Source of the DNA: Chrysemys picta bellii
Lineage: Eukaryota > Chordata > Testudines > Emydidae
Direction: 5' to 3'
DNA length: 64,000 nucleotides
Assembly: GCF_011386835.1 (NCBI RefSeq)
Contig: NC_088800.1
Span: 60,355,439-60,419,438 of the forward strand
Part shown: piece by piece, positions 10,763-21,929 of the stretch
Layout of the letters: each line of letters opens with the position of its first letter
Numbering within the stretch: the first letter of the stretch is position 1
Notes under the pieces: generated by a model
The model's input: the letters and a program-made list of their open reading frames with translations, nothing else
Database searches by the model: none
Told to the model about the DNA's origin: nothing
Translations under genes and position numbers: made by a program

Positions 10763-11461
10763 CCCATACTCGTAGGTAGAAGGGTTCTGTAGAGCAAACT
10801 GGAATTTTGTGGGACTTTTTTTTTAAACCACTCAGTACTACTTTATTTTTGTTTACTAATAAAGTGTTACAGCTAAGATGGTGTCCCATATAATGTGGAG
10901 ACACAAGTGCATACAGCATCCTTATAACTGTTTTACAGATGTATAATTTAAGATTTCGTCTATTTAAATTACTACATGGAGAAACACTAGGGTTGGTGAC
11001 AGAGCATAATTATGAAGGGGGACAAAGTCTTGTAACTTTTAGAATTATATCATGAAGCAGCGCTTATGTGCTTTTTCAATAGATTCTGCTATCCCACAGC
11101 AGAACATTAATTAGGAATTCATTGTGTGTGTATTGGACAACAGATTCTAGAACAAAATAAAATTGTTTCCTCTAATTATATGTCACTCCGTGATTTAGGA
11201 CTGAATTGTTGGTACCATGAGTACTGCAGTCATTACCTATAGGCTGTCTCCTAGGCCTAATCAACACTAGAAAAATTTCTATTTCCTGGCAACAAGAGCT
11301 CCAGCTGTACCTGTGTTAGCAATGTTGGTAGCAGTAGTGAAGTCAGAATGCTGGCCATTGCTGGCATTTTAAGCACTATTGTGATTGGACCTGTTCTGAG
11401 CAGGGCTAACTGACATAGTGCTTAAAACACGGATGGCAGCCCACAGCCCTTTTGTCCTACA
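10763..11461. other. No gene; possible eroded MITE 11257-11460
   Basis: Mostly AT-rich unassigned DNA. From 11257 (CTAATCAACACTAGAAAAAT) to the CR1 edge the composition changes and contains GCATTTTAAGCACTATTGTG and CATAGTGCTTAAAACAC in inverted arrangement, suggesting an old hairpin element. The evidence is weak. Confidence 0.35.
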
Positions 11462-11490
11462 CTCAAGCCAGGACTAAGTAATGACTAGAC

Positions 11491-12191
11491 CAGTGTTTTT
11501 CAGAGTTCGGGTCACGACCCAGTACTGGATCGTGGCATGTAAGGCACTGGGTCACTTTGGTCAGCACTGCCGACGGGGACTTTTAACATCCTAGTTGGCG
11601 GTGCTGCCCAGCTAAGGCAGGCTAGTACCTATCCATTCTGATACCGTGCTGCGCCCTGGAAGTGGCCAGCAGCAGGTCCGTCTTCTAGACAGGGGGACCA
11701 TGGGGCTCCGCGCGCTGCCCCCGCCCTGAGCACTGGCTCTTAAACCGGCCAATGGGAGCTGCGGGGTGGGGGGAGAGGGATGGTACCTGCGGGCGAGAGC
11801 TGTAAGGAGCCGCTTGTGCACCTCCACCTAGAAGCCGGACCTGCTGCTTGCCACTTCCAGGGCACAGCATGGTCCGCGGTGCCAGAAAGGTGGGAAGCCT
11901 GCCTCTGCACCCTGGCTGCACCACTGACTGGGAGCTGCGGGAGGTAAGTCTGCGCCCCAATCCCCCGCACCAGCCCTGAGCTCCCCCCCAAACCCGGAGC
12001 CCCACCTGGAGCCCTGACCCCCTCCTGCATCCCAATTCCCTGTCCCAGCCCACAGCCGCCTCCCACACTCTGAACCCCTCATTCCCTGCCCCATCCCGCA
12101 GCCCTCACCCCCGCACCCCAACCCTGTGCCCCAGCCCTGAGCCCCGGGTCCTTCAACTGGGTCCCCAGAAAAAAAAGTTTGAAAACCACTG
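11491..12191. mobile_element. 701-bp GC-rich hAT element inside CR1
   Basis: The left end is CAGTGTTTTTCAGAGTTCGG and the right end, reverse complemented, is CAGTGGTTTTCAAAC, so the termini are imperfect inverted repeats. The flanks GACTAGAC (11483-11490) and GACTAGAT (12192-12199) form an 8-bp target duplication with one difference, as expected for hAT. The interior is rich in CCC and CpG, producing long but meaningless open frames on the minus strand. No transposase motif is visible, so it is non-autonomous. Confidence 0.82.
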
Positions 12192-12225
12192 GACTAGATG
12201 ATCCCTGACAGGTGTTTGTCTAGCC

Positions 12226-12545
12226 CAGGCAGTCCCAAACTTGGTTCATGGCTTGTTCAGGGTAAGCCCCTGACGGGCCACGAGACGCTTTATCTGAGCA
12301 TCCACAAGTACGGCCACTCGCAGCTCCCAGTGGCTGCGGTTCGCCGTTCCCGGCCAATGGTCGCTAAGGGAAGTGGTGTGGGCTGGGCCACTGCTTCCCA
12401 CAGCTCCCATTGGCTGAGAATGGCGAACTGCGGCCACTGGGAGCTGCGAGCGGCCATACCTGCGGACACTCAGGTAAACAAAGTGTCTCGCGGCCTGCCA
12501 GGGGCTCACCTTGAACGAGCCGCGAAACAAGTTTGGGAACCCCTG
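12226..12545. mobile_element. 320-bp palindromic hAT MITE inside CR1
   Basis: Ends read CAGGCAGTCCCAAACTTGG and CAAGTTTGGGAACCCCTG, which are inverted repeats. Internal arms pair over much of the length (for instance GGCCACTCGCAGCTCCCAGT against ACTGGGAGCTGCGAGCGGCC). Flanks GTCTAGCC (12218-12225) and GTCTAACC (12546-12553) give an 8-bp duplication with one mismatch. It inserted into the same CR1 only 34 bp from the 701-bp hAT. The overlapping open frames (12198-12551 plus, 12246-12605 minus) are shadows. Confidence 0.85.
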
Positions 12546-12986
12546 GTCTAACCTGTTCTTAAAAAAAGCCTCCAGTGACGGAATTTCCACAACCTCCCTA
12601 GGCAATTTGTTCCATTACTTAACTACGCTGACAGGAAGTTTTCGTCATGTCCAACATAAACCTCCCTTGTTGCAAGTAAGCCCATTGCTTCTTGTTTTAG
12701 CCTCAGAGATTAAGGGGGAAATTTTTTCACCCTCCTCCTTGTAACAGCCTTGTATGTACTTGAAAACTGTTATCATGTCCCCATCAGTCTTCTCTTCTCC
12801 AAACTAAATAAACCCAATTTTTTTAAATCTTCCCTCATAGGTCTTGTTTTCTAGACCTTTAATCATTTTCATTCTCTCCTCTGGACTTTCTCAAATTTGT
12901 CCACCTCTTTCCTGAAATGTGCTGCCTAGAATTGGCACAATACTTCAGCTGAGGCCTTATCCGCATGGAGTAGAGGGGATGAATTA

Positions 12987-13174
12987 CACCTCTATCACGA
13001 TAAAACGCTGTCCTCGGGAGCCAAAAAATCTTACCGCGTTATAGGTGAAACTGCTTTATATTGAACTTGCTTTGATCCGCCGGAGTGCGCAGCCCCGCCC
13101 CCCTGGAGCACTGCTTTACCACATTATATCCTAATTCATGTTATATTAGGTCACGTTATATCGGGGTAGAGGTG
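12987..13174. mobile_element. 188-bp mariner-like MITE with TA duplication, inside CR1
   Basis: The element begins CACCTCTATCACGATA and ends TATCGGGGTAGAGGTG, giving terminal inverted repeats, with TA on each side (12985-12986 and 13175-13176). A TA duplication points to the Tc1/mariner group. The interior repeats the phrase CGTTATA in both orientations. There is no coding capacity. CR1 sequence is continuous across the site when it is removed. Confidence 0.75.
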
Positions 13175-13336
13175 TACTTCTTGTGTCTTGCTTACAACTT
13201 TCCTGCTAATACAGTTCAGAATGATGTTTGCTTTTTTTGCAACAGTGTTACACTATTGACTCGTTTTTAGCTTGTGATCCACTATAACCACTAAATCCCT
13301 TTCTGCAGTACTCCTTAGGTCATAATTTCCCATTTT

Positions 13337-13888
13337 TTATGTGTGCAACTGATTATTCCTTCTTAAGTGGAGTACTTCGCATTTGTCCTTATTGAATTTC
13401 ATCCTGTTTACTTCAGACCATTTCTCCAGTTTGTCCAGATCATTTTGAATTTTAATCCTATCTTCCAAAGCACTTGCAACCCCTCCCAGCTTGGTTTTGT
13501 CCGCAAACTTTATAAGTGTACTCTCTATGCCATTATCTAAATCATTGATGAAGATATCGAACAGAACCGGACCCAGAACTAATCCCTGTGGGACCCCACT
13601 CATTATACCCTTCCAGCATGACTGTGAACCACTGATATCTACTCTCTGGGAACGATTTTCCAACCAGTTATGCACCCACCTCATAGTAGCTCCATCTAGG
13701 TTGCATTTCCCTAGTTTGTTTATGAGAAGGTCATGCGAGACAGTATCAAAAGCTTTACTAACGTCACGATATGCCACCTCTAATGCTTCCCCCGTATCCA
13801 CAAGGCTTGTTACTCTGTCAAAGAAAGCTATCAGATTGGTTTGACATGATTTATTCTTGACAAATCCATGCTGACTGTTACTTATCAC
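13337..13888 (-). pseudogene. CR1 ORF2 reverse transcriptase fragment
   Basis: This 183-codon frame is the palm region of a CR1 reverse transcriptase. Motif A is seen as DVSKAFD (residues 42-48), then GVPQG (98-102), VLGPVLF, and the catalytic block reads FADK (128-131) where FADD is expected, so the second catalytic aspartate is lost. The frame starts inside ORF2 and continues upstream in damaged form to 14075 before the DNA transposon interrupts it. It once copied CR1 RNA by target-primed reverse transcription. It is now non-functional. Confidence 0.88.
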
Positions 13889-14075
13889 CTTATTAACTTC
13901 TAGATGTTTGCAAGTTTATTGCTTAAGTATTTGCTCCATTATCTTTCTGGGTACAGAAGCTGACTGATCTGTAATTCCCCAGGTTGTCCTTATTTCCCTT
14001 TTTATAGATTGGGACTATATTTGCATTTTTTTCAGTCTTCTGGAATCTATCCCGTCTTCCATGACTTTTCAAAGA

Positions 14076-16410
14076 TCACTCTGGTCTACAATTTTTGAGA
14101 AGTTGTCTGCTTCAGAGATAAAATGTGCTATTTATTATGTAGTTTGATGTGCTGAATTCAAATATGACAATTAAAACAACTGATTGGCTACTGTTTCTAA
14201 GATATTTAAGTTTTTACATTTTATGTCTATGTATATTGTGCAGATAGTAGAGTTTTAATCATAAATTGTAAACCTAGGTCTTTTCATGTGTTTATGGTTG
14301 CTTTACATGATAATATTTCACCTGTCCTGTTTATGTAACACTTTAAAAATCAGCAAAAGGGTTATATAAATAAAATTGATTATGAAACAAAAGGCAAAAA
14401 ACTATTATGTATATAGTTTAGTCCTATTCAGTGTCTACTCGGCGCTTCTTGGCATGTTGCAACCAAGGCTTTTGTATGCCTTGAAGAGGTTTTCCACCAA
14501 CAACCTGTAGTTGTCTGCCTTGTTGTTTCCGAGAAAATGTATTGCCACTAACTGGAAGGCTTTCCATGCTGTCTTTTCCTTGCCACGCAGTGCATGGTCA
14601 AATGCATCATCTCGAAGAAGTTCACAAATCTGAGGACCAACGAAGACACCTTCCTTTATCTTAGCGTCACTTAACCTTGGACATTTTCCACAGAGGTACT
14701 TGAAAGCTGCTTGTGTTTTGTCAATGGCCTTGACAAAGTTCTTCATCAGACCCAGCTTGATGTGTAAGGGTGGTAACAAAATCTTCCTTGATTCAACAAG
14801 TGGTGGATGCTGAACACTTTTCCTCCCAGGCTCCAATGACTGTCAGAGTGGCCAATCTTTCTTGATGATGTGGGAATCTCTTGCACGACTATCCCATTCT
14901 CAGAGAAAACAGCAGTACTTTGTGTATCTAGTCTGCAGACCAAGCAAGAGAGCAACAACCTTCAAATCGCCACAAAGCTGCCACTGATGTTGGTCATAGT
15001 TTATGCACCTCAAAAGTTGTTTCATGCTGTCATAGGTTTCCTTCATATGGACTGCATGACCAACTGGAATTGATGGCAAAACATTGCCATTATGCAGTAA
15101 AACAGCTTTAGACTCGTCTTCGATGAATCAATGAACAGTCTCCACTCATCTGGATCGTGAACGATGTTGAGGGCTGCCATCACACCATCGATGTTGTTGC
15201 AGGCTACAAGATCACCTTCCATGAAGAAGAATGGGACAAGATCCTTTTGACGGTCACGGAACATGGAAACCCTAACATCACCTGCTGTAGTCTGGAGCCC
15301 AACAGCTCTGCCTTACTCTTGGGTAGTTCCAAATCCCTGACAAGGTCATTCAGTTCACCTTGTGTTCTGAGGTGTGGTTCAGAGGAGGAGGATGGGAGAA
15401 AATGTGGGTCCTGTGACATTAATGGTTCAGGACCAAAAGTTTCATCCTCTTCCTCTTCCTCGTTTGACTCAAGAGAGAATGATTCTGGTGCATCAGGAAC
15501 CGGCAGTCCTTCTACGTGGGGTACTGGGCGTATAGCTGATAGAATGTTTGGATAATGCACAGTCCACTTTTTCTTCTTTGACACACCTTTCCCAACTGGA
15601 GGCACCATGCAGAAGTAACAATTGCTGATATGATCTGTTGGCTCTCTCCAAATCATTGGCACTGCAAAAGGCATAGATTTCCTTTTCCTGTTTAACCACT
15701 GGCAAAGATTTGTTGCACAAGTGTTGCAGCATATGTGTGGGGCCCACCTCTTGTCCTGATCTCCAATTTTGCAGCCAAAATAAAGGTGATAGGCTTTCTT
15801 AACCATAGTGGTTATACTGCGCTTTTGTGATGCAAAAGTCACTTCACCACAAACCTAGCAGAAGTTATCTGCACTGTTCACACAAGTACGAGGCATCTCT
15901 GCTCACTTTGGCTAAACAGAAACGTGTCCCTTTGCAAAATCAAACACTGACAAATAAGAGAGCAGGACACTGTATGATTTCTAGAGCTGATATAGGGCAA
16001 TTTGTTCAGCAGAGTGATGTAAGCTTCGTTATGATTGCATCATCCATGACTTCTAGGAATAACACGATGCAATTCATCTCATGTATGACGCAATACCAGC
16101 TTCCGATTGCATCATTCACTGTTTTTGCCTAAAAAGCAAGTACTGTCCAAACCCAGTCATAGATTTATTCATAGATCCAGTCAAAGATGTATTTTAGTCA
16201 TTTCTGGTTTAAATTGAGATCCCTTCCCTTTATAACTCACTTATCCTCCGCCATTCCCAAGTCAAGGGTCGTATATACTGACCCAATAGCATATCTTGAA
16301 AACTAGTACCAATCAACAATTTTAAGCATCATTTTCATTCTCAGTGACCCAGAATTAGTAAAGTTTGACTACATTTATTTCAGAAGCATTTTGGCTGTAG
16401 AGCAGTGTGA
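14076..16410 (-). mobile_element. 2.3-kb DNA transposon with decayed transposase-like gene, inserted in CR1
   Basis: The insertion splits CR1 ORF2. Its left end is TCACTCTGGTCTACA and its right end, reverse complemented, is TCACACTGCTCTACA, matching at 13 of 15 positions. Weaker similarity continues inward for about 150 bp, including GATTGGCTACTGTTT against GATTGGTACTAGTTT and a shared AAGATAT, so long degenerate terminal repeats are present. No convincing target duplication is visible, so it is short or eroded. The CACT-type ends recall CMC/Chapaev elements, but I cannot assign the superfamily with confidence. Confidence 0.72.
14435..15896 (-). pseudogene. Transposase-like protein of a repeat-encoded family (broken)
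   Basis: A likely start ATG is at 15896, reading MPRTCVNSADNFC, then a TAG stop that interrupts a CxxC pair, then the open stretch 15842-15204. That stretch shows ICCNTC and CYFC cysteine pairs (probable zinc binding), a YPN...RPVPH block and an acidic run. The frame shifts near 15270 to a part with EWRLFIDSSK (15264-15043), shifts again, and resumes at 14836-14435 with LLPPLHIKLGLMKNFVKA and FLGNNKADNY. The C-terminal third familiar from related proteins is absent. I recognise the family as repetitive and transposon-borne across animals, but its catalytic class is inference. Confidence 0.7.
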
Positions 16411-16579
16411 CCACTAATGGCTCAGATATCTCCTCAGTCAGTTCCTTGAGTATTCTAGGATGCATTTCTTCAGGCCCTGGTGACTTGTCTAAGTAATTTT
16501 TAATTTGTTCTTTCCCTATTTTAATTTGTTCTTTCCCCATTTTAGCCTCTGATCCTACCTCATTTTCACTGGCATTCAC
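16411..16579 (-). pseudogene. CR1 ORF2 segment upstream of the reverse transcriptase core
   Basis: The minus-strand frame covering this stretch (open from 16579) shows the CR1 phrase DKSPGPEEMHPRILKEL, close to the usual start of the reverse transcriptase domain, and leads into LTEEISEPL. It would join the palm fragment at 13337-14075 if the 2.3-kb transposon were absent. A short local duplication is visible: KMGKEQIK is followed by IGKEQIK, from a tandem copy of about 24 bp near 16500-16545. Confidence 0.75.
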
Positions 16580-16586
16580 TATGTTA

Positions 16587-16709
16587 AAAGAAGAACAGGA
16601 GTACTTGTGGCACCTTAGAGATTAACAAATTTGTTAGTCTCTAAGGCGCCACAAGTACTCCTGTTCTTCTTTTTGCGGATACAGACTAACACGGCTGCTA
16701 CTCTGAAAC
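16587..16709. mobile_element. Foldback PLE-tail insertion with 14-bp target duplication
   Basis: The insert is flanked by identical CATTCACTATGTTA at 16573-16586 and 16710-16723. It consists of a left arm (16587-16630, antisense PLE tail) and a right arm (16631-16675, sense) that match over about 44 bp with two differences. The right arm continues into the terminal piece GGATACAGACTAACACGGCT and CTCTGAAACC. So two truncated tail copies lie head to head within one insertion event, as the single target duplication shows. Confidence 0.85.
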
Positions 16710-17174
16710 CATTCACTATGTTAGACGTCCAATCACCACCAACCTTCTTGGTGAAAACTCACATTTTCTCTTGTTCCTCCGACCCCCTTTGAGCAATGGG
16801 CCTACCCTGTCCCTTGGTCTTCCTCTTGCTTCTAAATATATTTGTAGAATGTTTCATCACAGTCACTGACAACGTAATTATACAAGGCTAGCACTAGGGC
16901 CATCTCACCAATATATAAATGATCTCCAGTAGTATTGGAAAAAAGAATTAACTGTATATTGATACTTCTTTCAGTGAAGAGAGAGAGAGAGAGTGTGTTA
17001 ATCTGGAATTCTTGGGGTAACAGGAAAGGCAATTTGACACAGAAAAGGGCTTAAATCCTACTCTTTCCCAGATTTTAATTTTAATATTCTGAAAATTGTT
17101 TAATTTGTAATCTTTCTTACTTTTACTGCTATGCAACTGAGTCTCACATTTGAGGTGGATTTAGGGGGTTTGGC

Positions 17175-17372
17175 CCAGGTTTTAAAAGATATTTAAGTAT
17201 CAGTTGACTCAGAATTGCAAATGAATTTAGGCTCCTATGTGATTTAGGAGCCTAAAGATTTTTCAAAAGGAATTTAGGCACTTGAGTCCACTGATGGAGT
17301 TTAGACTCCTAAGTGCCTAAACCACTTCTTTTAAAAAAATGTTTAGGCTCCTAAATTAGGCATTATGACATT
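17175..17372. mobile_element. Palindromic MITE of the TTAGGCTCCTAAG family, copy 2
   Basis: The block contains AATTTAGGCTCCTATGTG, TTTAGGAGCCTAAAGA, GACTCCTAAGTGCCTAAA and TTTAGGCTCCTAAATTAGG, with TTTTCAAAAGG in the middle. These are the same inverted motifs as at 10585-10762. The ends are eroded and no coding capacity is present. Confidence 0.6.
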
Positions 17373-17613
17373 ATGTAAATTGTTTCCTTTCTATGTATAA
17401 TGACTCTTAAATCGGAAAGCTCCCTGACATGAGTTTGAATAATGTTTAAAGAACATGTAAAACTTAATTGAATTAGGCTGTAGGCTAGAACAGTCTTTGT
17501 ATGCCAGAGAGGACATACTTTTGTCAGAGGAATAGCAACAAGACATGAAAGTTTAACATGTCCTATGACCCTGGCCAAAAGGAAATATCTTTTCTCCAAG
17601 CTGATGGTTAACA

Positions 17614-17636
17614 ATATATATATATATATATATATA
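17614..17636. repeat. (TA)n microsatellite
   Basis: A run of about 11 TA units followed by a T-rich stretch. Confidence 0.95.
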
Positions 17637-20600
17637 CTTTTTTTTTTATAAAAAGCATAGATGTTTCCATTAGGGAAGCCACTGTATGCCATTTTATGAT
17701 ACATATCCCTGTACAGGGCCTTAGACCTTGAAGATCTGTTTGCTATTCCTGTCAGATAAAAAATAGACTAGAATAATGGAAAATTCACATGTTATTCTGT
17801 AAAAAGAAATCCAGTTTTTTTGGGCTGACAGTTTCTTAAAGCTGTGGACCTTGATGTTTTAATCTCACGCATTTTGATAGTGCTTGATATTCATAACTGG
17901 TAGGTTTGATAAATTTTTAACTAGGAAGTTGAAGATGATGAGAAAACACAAGGGGAGCTTTGCATTTTGCACCTTGTACTCAAGCCTTCAGGTTTAATTT
18001 TCACTTTTTGCATTGAATATTCCTTGGAGAAACACTGACTGGATCACATATTGCCTAAAGCTGGCTTCAGTCTATATTTAATCCCCAACCCCTAGAGTTA
18101 GCTTCCCAAAATTCCAATTTTAGTGCAGGCAGTAATATCAGTGCTTGAGCAGCAGAATAGAGATCAGTTTAAAACTAAAAATATAAATATACATTTATAC
18201 TACTTGTGAGAACTCATAACCGGTGGGATAAATGCTATCATTTCTACATAAGTGAAATAACAAATATATCAAGAGAGAAACACAGTTAAGAAGGATATAT
18301 CCTAGTAGTGTTGTGGAAAGAAATTCTCATAAGATAGCTTGAAAACAAACAAAAAGAAGCAATAAAAAATTAAACTGAAACAGCAGTTTGAACTCCATTC
18401 AATTTATTTCAATTTGTAGCATTATAAATATTTTATTTACATATTAGAAAATTATATTAATGTGAGATTTGGGTCCCAGAATTATTTTTGAAATAGAGCA
18501 GTGTCTGGTTTTGTGCCATCGTAACTTTTCTTTTTGATGCATGAACCTATTTCAATTAAAATACATTTATTAACTGTCATAGAAGTATTACAGTTGAGTG
18601 TGGTATGCATCCTTGTATTTACTCAGATGTGAACATTGGTTCCAGCTACTTACTTTTCATTAAGAATAAATTAAAATCGGAGACTATAGAGTGATGACAT
18701 GAGTTAATTGCTTAGGAGATAGGAACAATAACTCATATTGGAGATATTGGAGATACCACATTAATATGAGAGAGAGAAAATGTGTTGATAGCCATTTATA
18801 GTTAAATAAGGTTCAGTCTTCAAACACTAGATAGCAAAGTGCTTGCTACCGTGAGTAGTCCCATTACATTCAATGGGGCTACTCACAATAGTAAGCATTA
18901 GGCTCAGTAGTAAGGTCTTAATTGAGGAAAGCCCTTAAGGACATGTTTAAGGGCTTTGCTGAACTGGAGTCTACATGCGCAGTTAAACTACTAGGCCATC
19001 ATTCCCAAATTGACATCATTTTCCCCCCAGACCTTTCCTGTAACCACTTTTTTCTGTATGAAAAAGATTGAAAACCTCTGCTGCATACTATCTGGAATCT
19101 GCAAAGGCATTATTACAGCTCTTGTAGTTTAAAAATATATAACCTGCTTGTATGACAAAATTAAAGGTAACTAAACAATTGAATTACATATTTTTAAAGC
19201 AAGGATGTCATCTAATTATTTGTTTTCAGTTCTTGGAATTCAAAACATTTTCTGGTATTGCTTCAAAATGTAGAAAAATTTCCATTTTCAACAGAGCTCA
19301 AAATGGAATTAATGTAAAATTAAATGGAAAACATATCAGAAAAACAAAGTAAAGCTGGCTGAAAAATTCGAGATTTTGAAATGTTTTGATTGGAAAAAGA
19401 AAATTGTCCTCTTTAAAATATTTTCTCTACTGAATTTCACAGAGCTATTCTGGCTCCTCTTAATGCAAATTAAAAAACTTTTAGGACAGCAAAAGGATGA
19501 GATTTCTGGGAGCTCTAAGAATTCATGTAATGAGGGAATATGCACTTTTATTTTAGGTGTCATAAACTCTTGAGATATTTTAACATACATACTTTCAATA
19601 GTACAACAAACATGAGGCGGGGAGGAGGGGGGTTAATGAGTCACCTGCTTGTTTAGAGCCTTGAAACAGTTTGCTGGGTCCATTACATATGCAATATGTA
19701 AATTAAATTGGAAATCTATATTTCAGTGTTTTCTTTTATAGTAGGCACAAAAATTGAATTTAGAGTTGCACTTCACGGATTAAGCACTAAATACAATTCC
19801 TTGCCTTATGTCTGATGCATCAACTCTTATGTGTTTTGATGGTTTGGAGACTTACACATGCAGAGTTGGCCTTCTGTTAGTGAGCACCCTGAGTAAATCA
19901 ACAGATGCATATTTTACCAAATGTTTTAATAATATTTGGGTTTTTTGCTAATTTTTCAATGCCATAGTTTGGTTCACACTTTCATACAATGTGTCACACA
20001 ACCTCCCAATCCTTTTCAGCTGTGCTCTGAGTTTGACAACCCAGAACCTACACAAAGAATGCTTACTGTACATTTAATTAATTCTACTGATTTTATATAA
20101 AATATGTCATAGACAAAACTGGCCCAGTTTTATTATCATAAAAACATGGAGTAATTTAAAAAAAAAATTGCATGAAAATTTGTTTACATACAAAATGTAA
20201 CATGATAGGTATTTTTATGATTTATCTATGGAAGAGTACTCTTTCACATCTGTATGTTATTAAATCAACCATTTTGTTAATGGCAAAAAAAGGTTTAAGA
20301 TAGATGTGGATATCAACCACATATGTGGTGATAACCATCTATCTGACAAGTTGTGGAATCATGTAAAATGTAGAATAATGTGATTTAAATATATTTATCA
20401 TTCACCTTTGGCCACTTTTCCTGCACTTGATCCACTAAACCATCTTGCCTGAGACTAGATCCTCATTTGTGAATAGTTTCAAATAGTTGCCATTTTATAA
20501 AACCAACCTGTAAATGAATTTTTTTTCTTTCCCCCAAAATGTGGAGTTTCCCACCAAAATTATATAAGCCAGTAGCTGCAACAGACAATATTCAATAGTG

Positions 20601-21800
20601 CACTATTTACAAGTTTAAGGTAGGATATCTTAGGACCCCTAAAAGTTAGAAACAGGTGCTTTATACTAATGGGTAGAGGTGGCTCTCAGTTTTCTAGTCA
20701 TTCAAGATTTGAGACAACGGACCTTAAAATGTTTTTGTTAATGTGTGAGATATCAACTTTGTCTAAGGAGACTGAGAGAGAGAACCACAAGGCAAAATAT
20801 TTTGCGAGCAGTGACTTTATTTTTTTAGAAAGATAACCTTGCAAAAACTCTTATATGAAATAACAATGTTATTAGAAGACAGAGAATGTATGCTATTTAA
20901 TTTTAAACAACATTCAATGTGGGGAGAATCTGGTTAATTAAAATTTTGTTTAAAACTAAGTCTGTTCTTTTTCCCTTGCATGTGTGACTTAAGACACTGA
21001 GGCAGTTTTCAGTTTCAAGAAAGGTTGGGTGATAGCAATGAAAAAGAGATCTATTTTGAGCTCTGAAAGGAAATTGAACAAGGGAAGAGGAGGATGAGGG
21101 GGAGGTTAAATTACAAGAAAGATGAATGCTGCCAAACCTGAAGCCGTATGGGTCAAACTGCTCCCTGAAACAGGCATTTAGAAGATGTACAGGATTTTTT
21201 TTCACCCCACGAAGCAAATCTCAAATGTTGGCGTTACTGCAACTCACTGAATGCATTTCACGTATTTCTGAGGGTTCCCCTCACCCCATAAACTTATTTG
21301 CATGTCTCTTTGGAGAGAGGGGCAGATAAATATGGAAGAGTTCTTTGGACTGAAATGATTTACTAAAACACTGATAATTTTCACTGAGAACAGAAAAGGG
21401 TAGAACTACATGTTCGGTTGCTCAGAAGGGGATTTGATGAAGTACCGAAGTCATCTTTTTCAACTTCCATCTCCTTTTGGAAAGAGATATGGAGCAGATA
21501 ACGACTCTGAGCATGTTGTCCCCACTCTCTCACAGCAATGCTGATTAGTAATGATGGGCTGCCAACTCCACCTATTCTTGCGGTATTTGACTGAGCAGTG
21601 TGAACACGTGGGGGATAAGGGAGAGTTTGATAAGAGTCACACCTCAAAATAGAGTAAGCAGTGGAGTGGCCTGCCAATATTTTCCATTGCCTTATGTCAC
21701 CCATGAACACTGGGGCAGCATTTGTTTCTCTAGTTTGGCATTGCCATTTGGAGGGAATACTTGGGAGTGGACGTCTGTGTGCCTAGAAATACAACATGGG
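17637..21800. other. AT-rich DNA without genes; some hairpins
   Basis: No gene or classified transposon was found. Imperfect hairpins occur at 18841-18896, 18928-18958 and 20299-20344 (AGATAGATG...CATCTATCT). The 124-codon frame at 21600-21974 runs through an unrelated repeat and is not a gene. Confidence 0.45.
18835..18975. repeat. Two adjacent imperfect hairpins, probable MITE remnant
   Basis: GCTTGCTACCGTGAGTAGTC pairs with GGGCTACTCACAATAGTAAG across a short loop (18841-18896). A second hairpin is AAAGCCCTTAAGG...TTTAAGGGCTTT (18928-18958). Dense inverted structure in AT-rich DNA suggests an old MITE, but the termini are not clear. Confidence 0.45.
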
Positions 21801-21920
21801 CAGGGTGCTGGAACAATTTTTATAGTGGGCGGTGCTGATGATGGAAACCATACATCTGGTGTTTGTTATTACTACTTCAAGCCAGAGGGTGTGGCAGCAC
21901 TCCTTTTTCCAGCACCACTG
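21801..21920 (+). repeat. Short GCTGGAAC repeat, copy 2
   Basis: It begins CAGGGTGCTGGAACAATTTT and ends TTTCCAGCACCACTG, so terminal inverted repeats CAGGGTGCTGGAA are visible. These hAT-like ends are clearer than in copies 1 and 3. The 8-bp flanks do not match, so the class is unproven. Confidence 0.62.
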
Positions 21921-21929
21921 AAGGCGTAT

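Larger units (their letters stand above)
11462..16853 (-). mobile_element. Old 5'-truncated CR1 LINE split by five insertions
   Basis: CR1 sequence on the minus strand can be followed across this whole interval once five inserts are removed: 11491-12191, 12226-12545, 12987-13174, 14076-16410 and 16587-16709. The remaining CR1 is roughly 1.7 kb, running from the 3' untranslated region at the left to the part of ORF2 upstream of the reverse transcriptase at the right. Continuity is clear, for example TTTCAAAGAT at 14067-14076 resumes as CTAATGGCTCAGATATC at 16414. The element is 5'-truncated and dead. A further internal deletion seems present near 16755-16770. Confidence 0.85.

Noticed and set aside
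11612..12121. Several overlapping minus-strand frames, up to 127 codons
   Set aside because: All lie in the GC-rich 701-bp hAT element, in different frames, with no transposase or host motif.
15157..15555. 132-codon plus-strand frame
   Set aside because: It is the antisense shadow of the transposase-like pseudogene, whose minus-strand frames carry the recognisable motifs.
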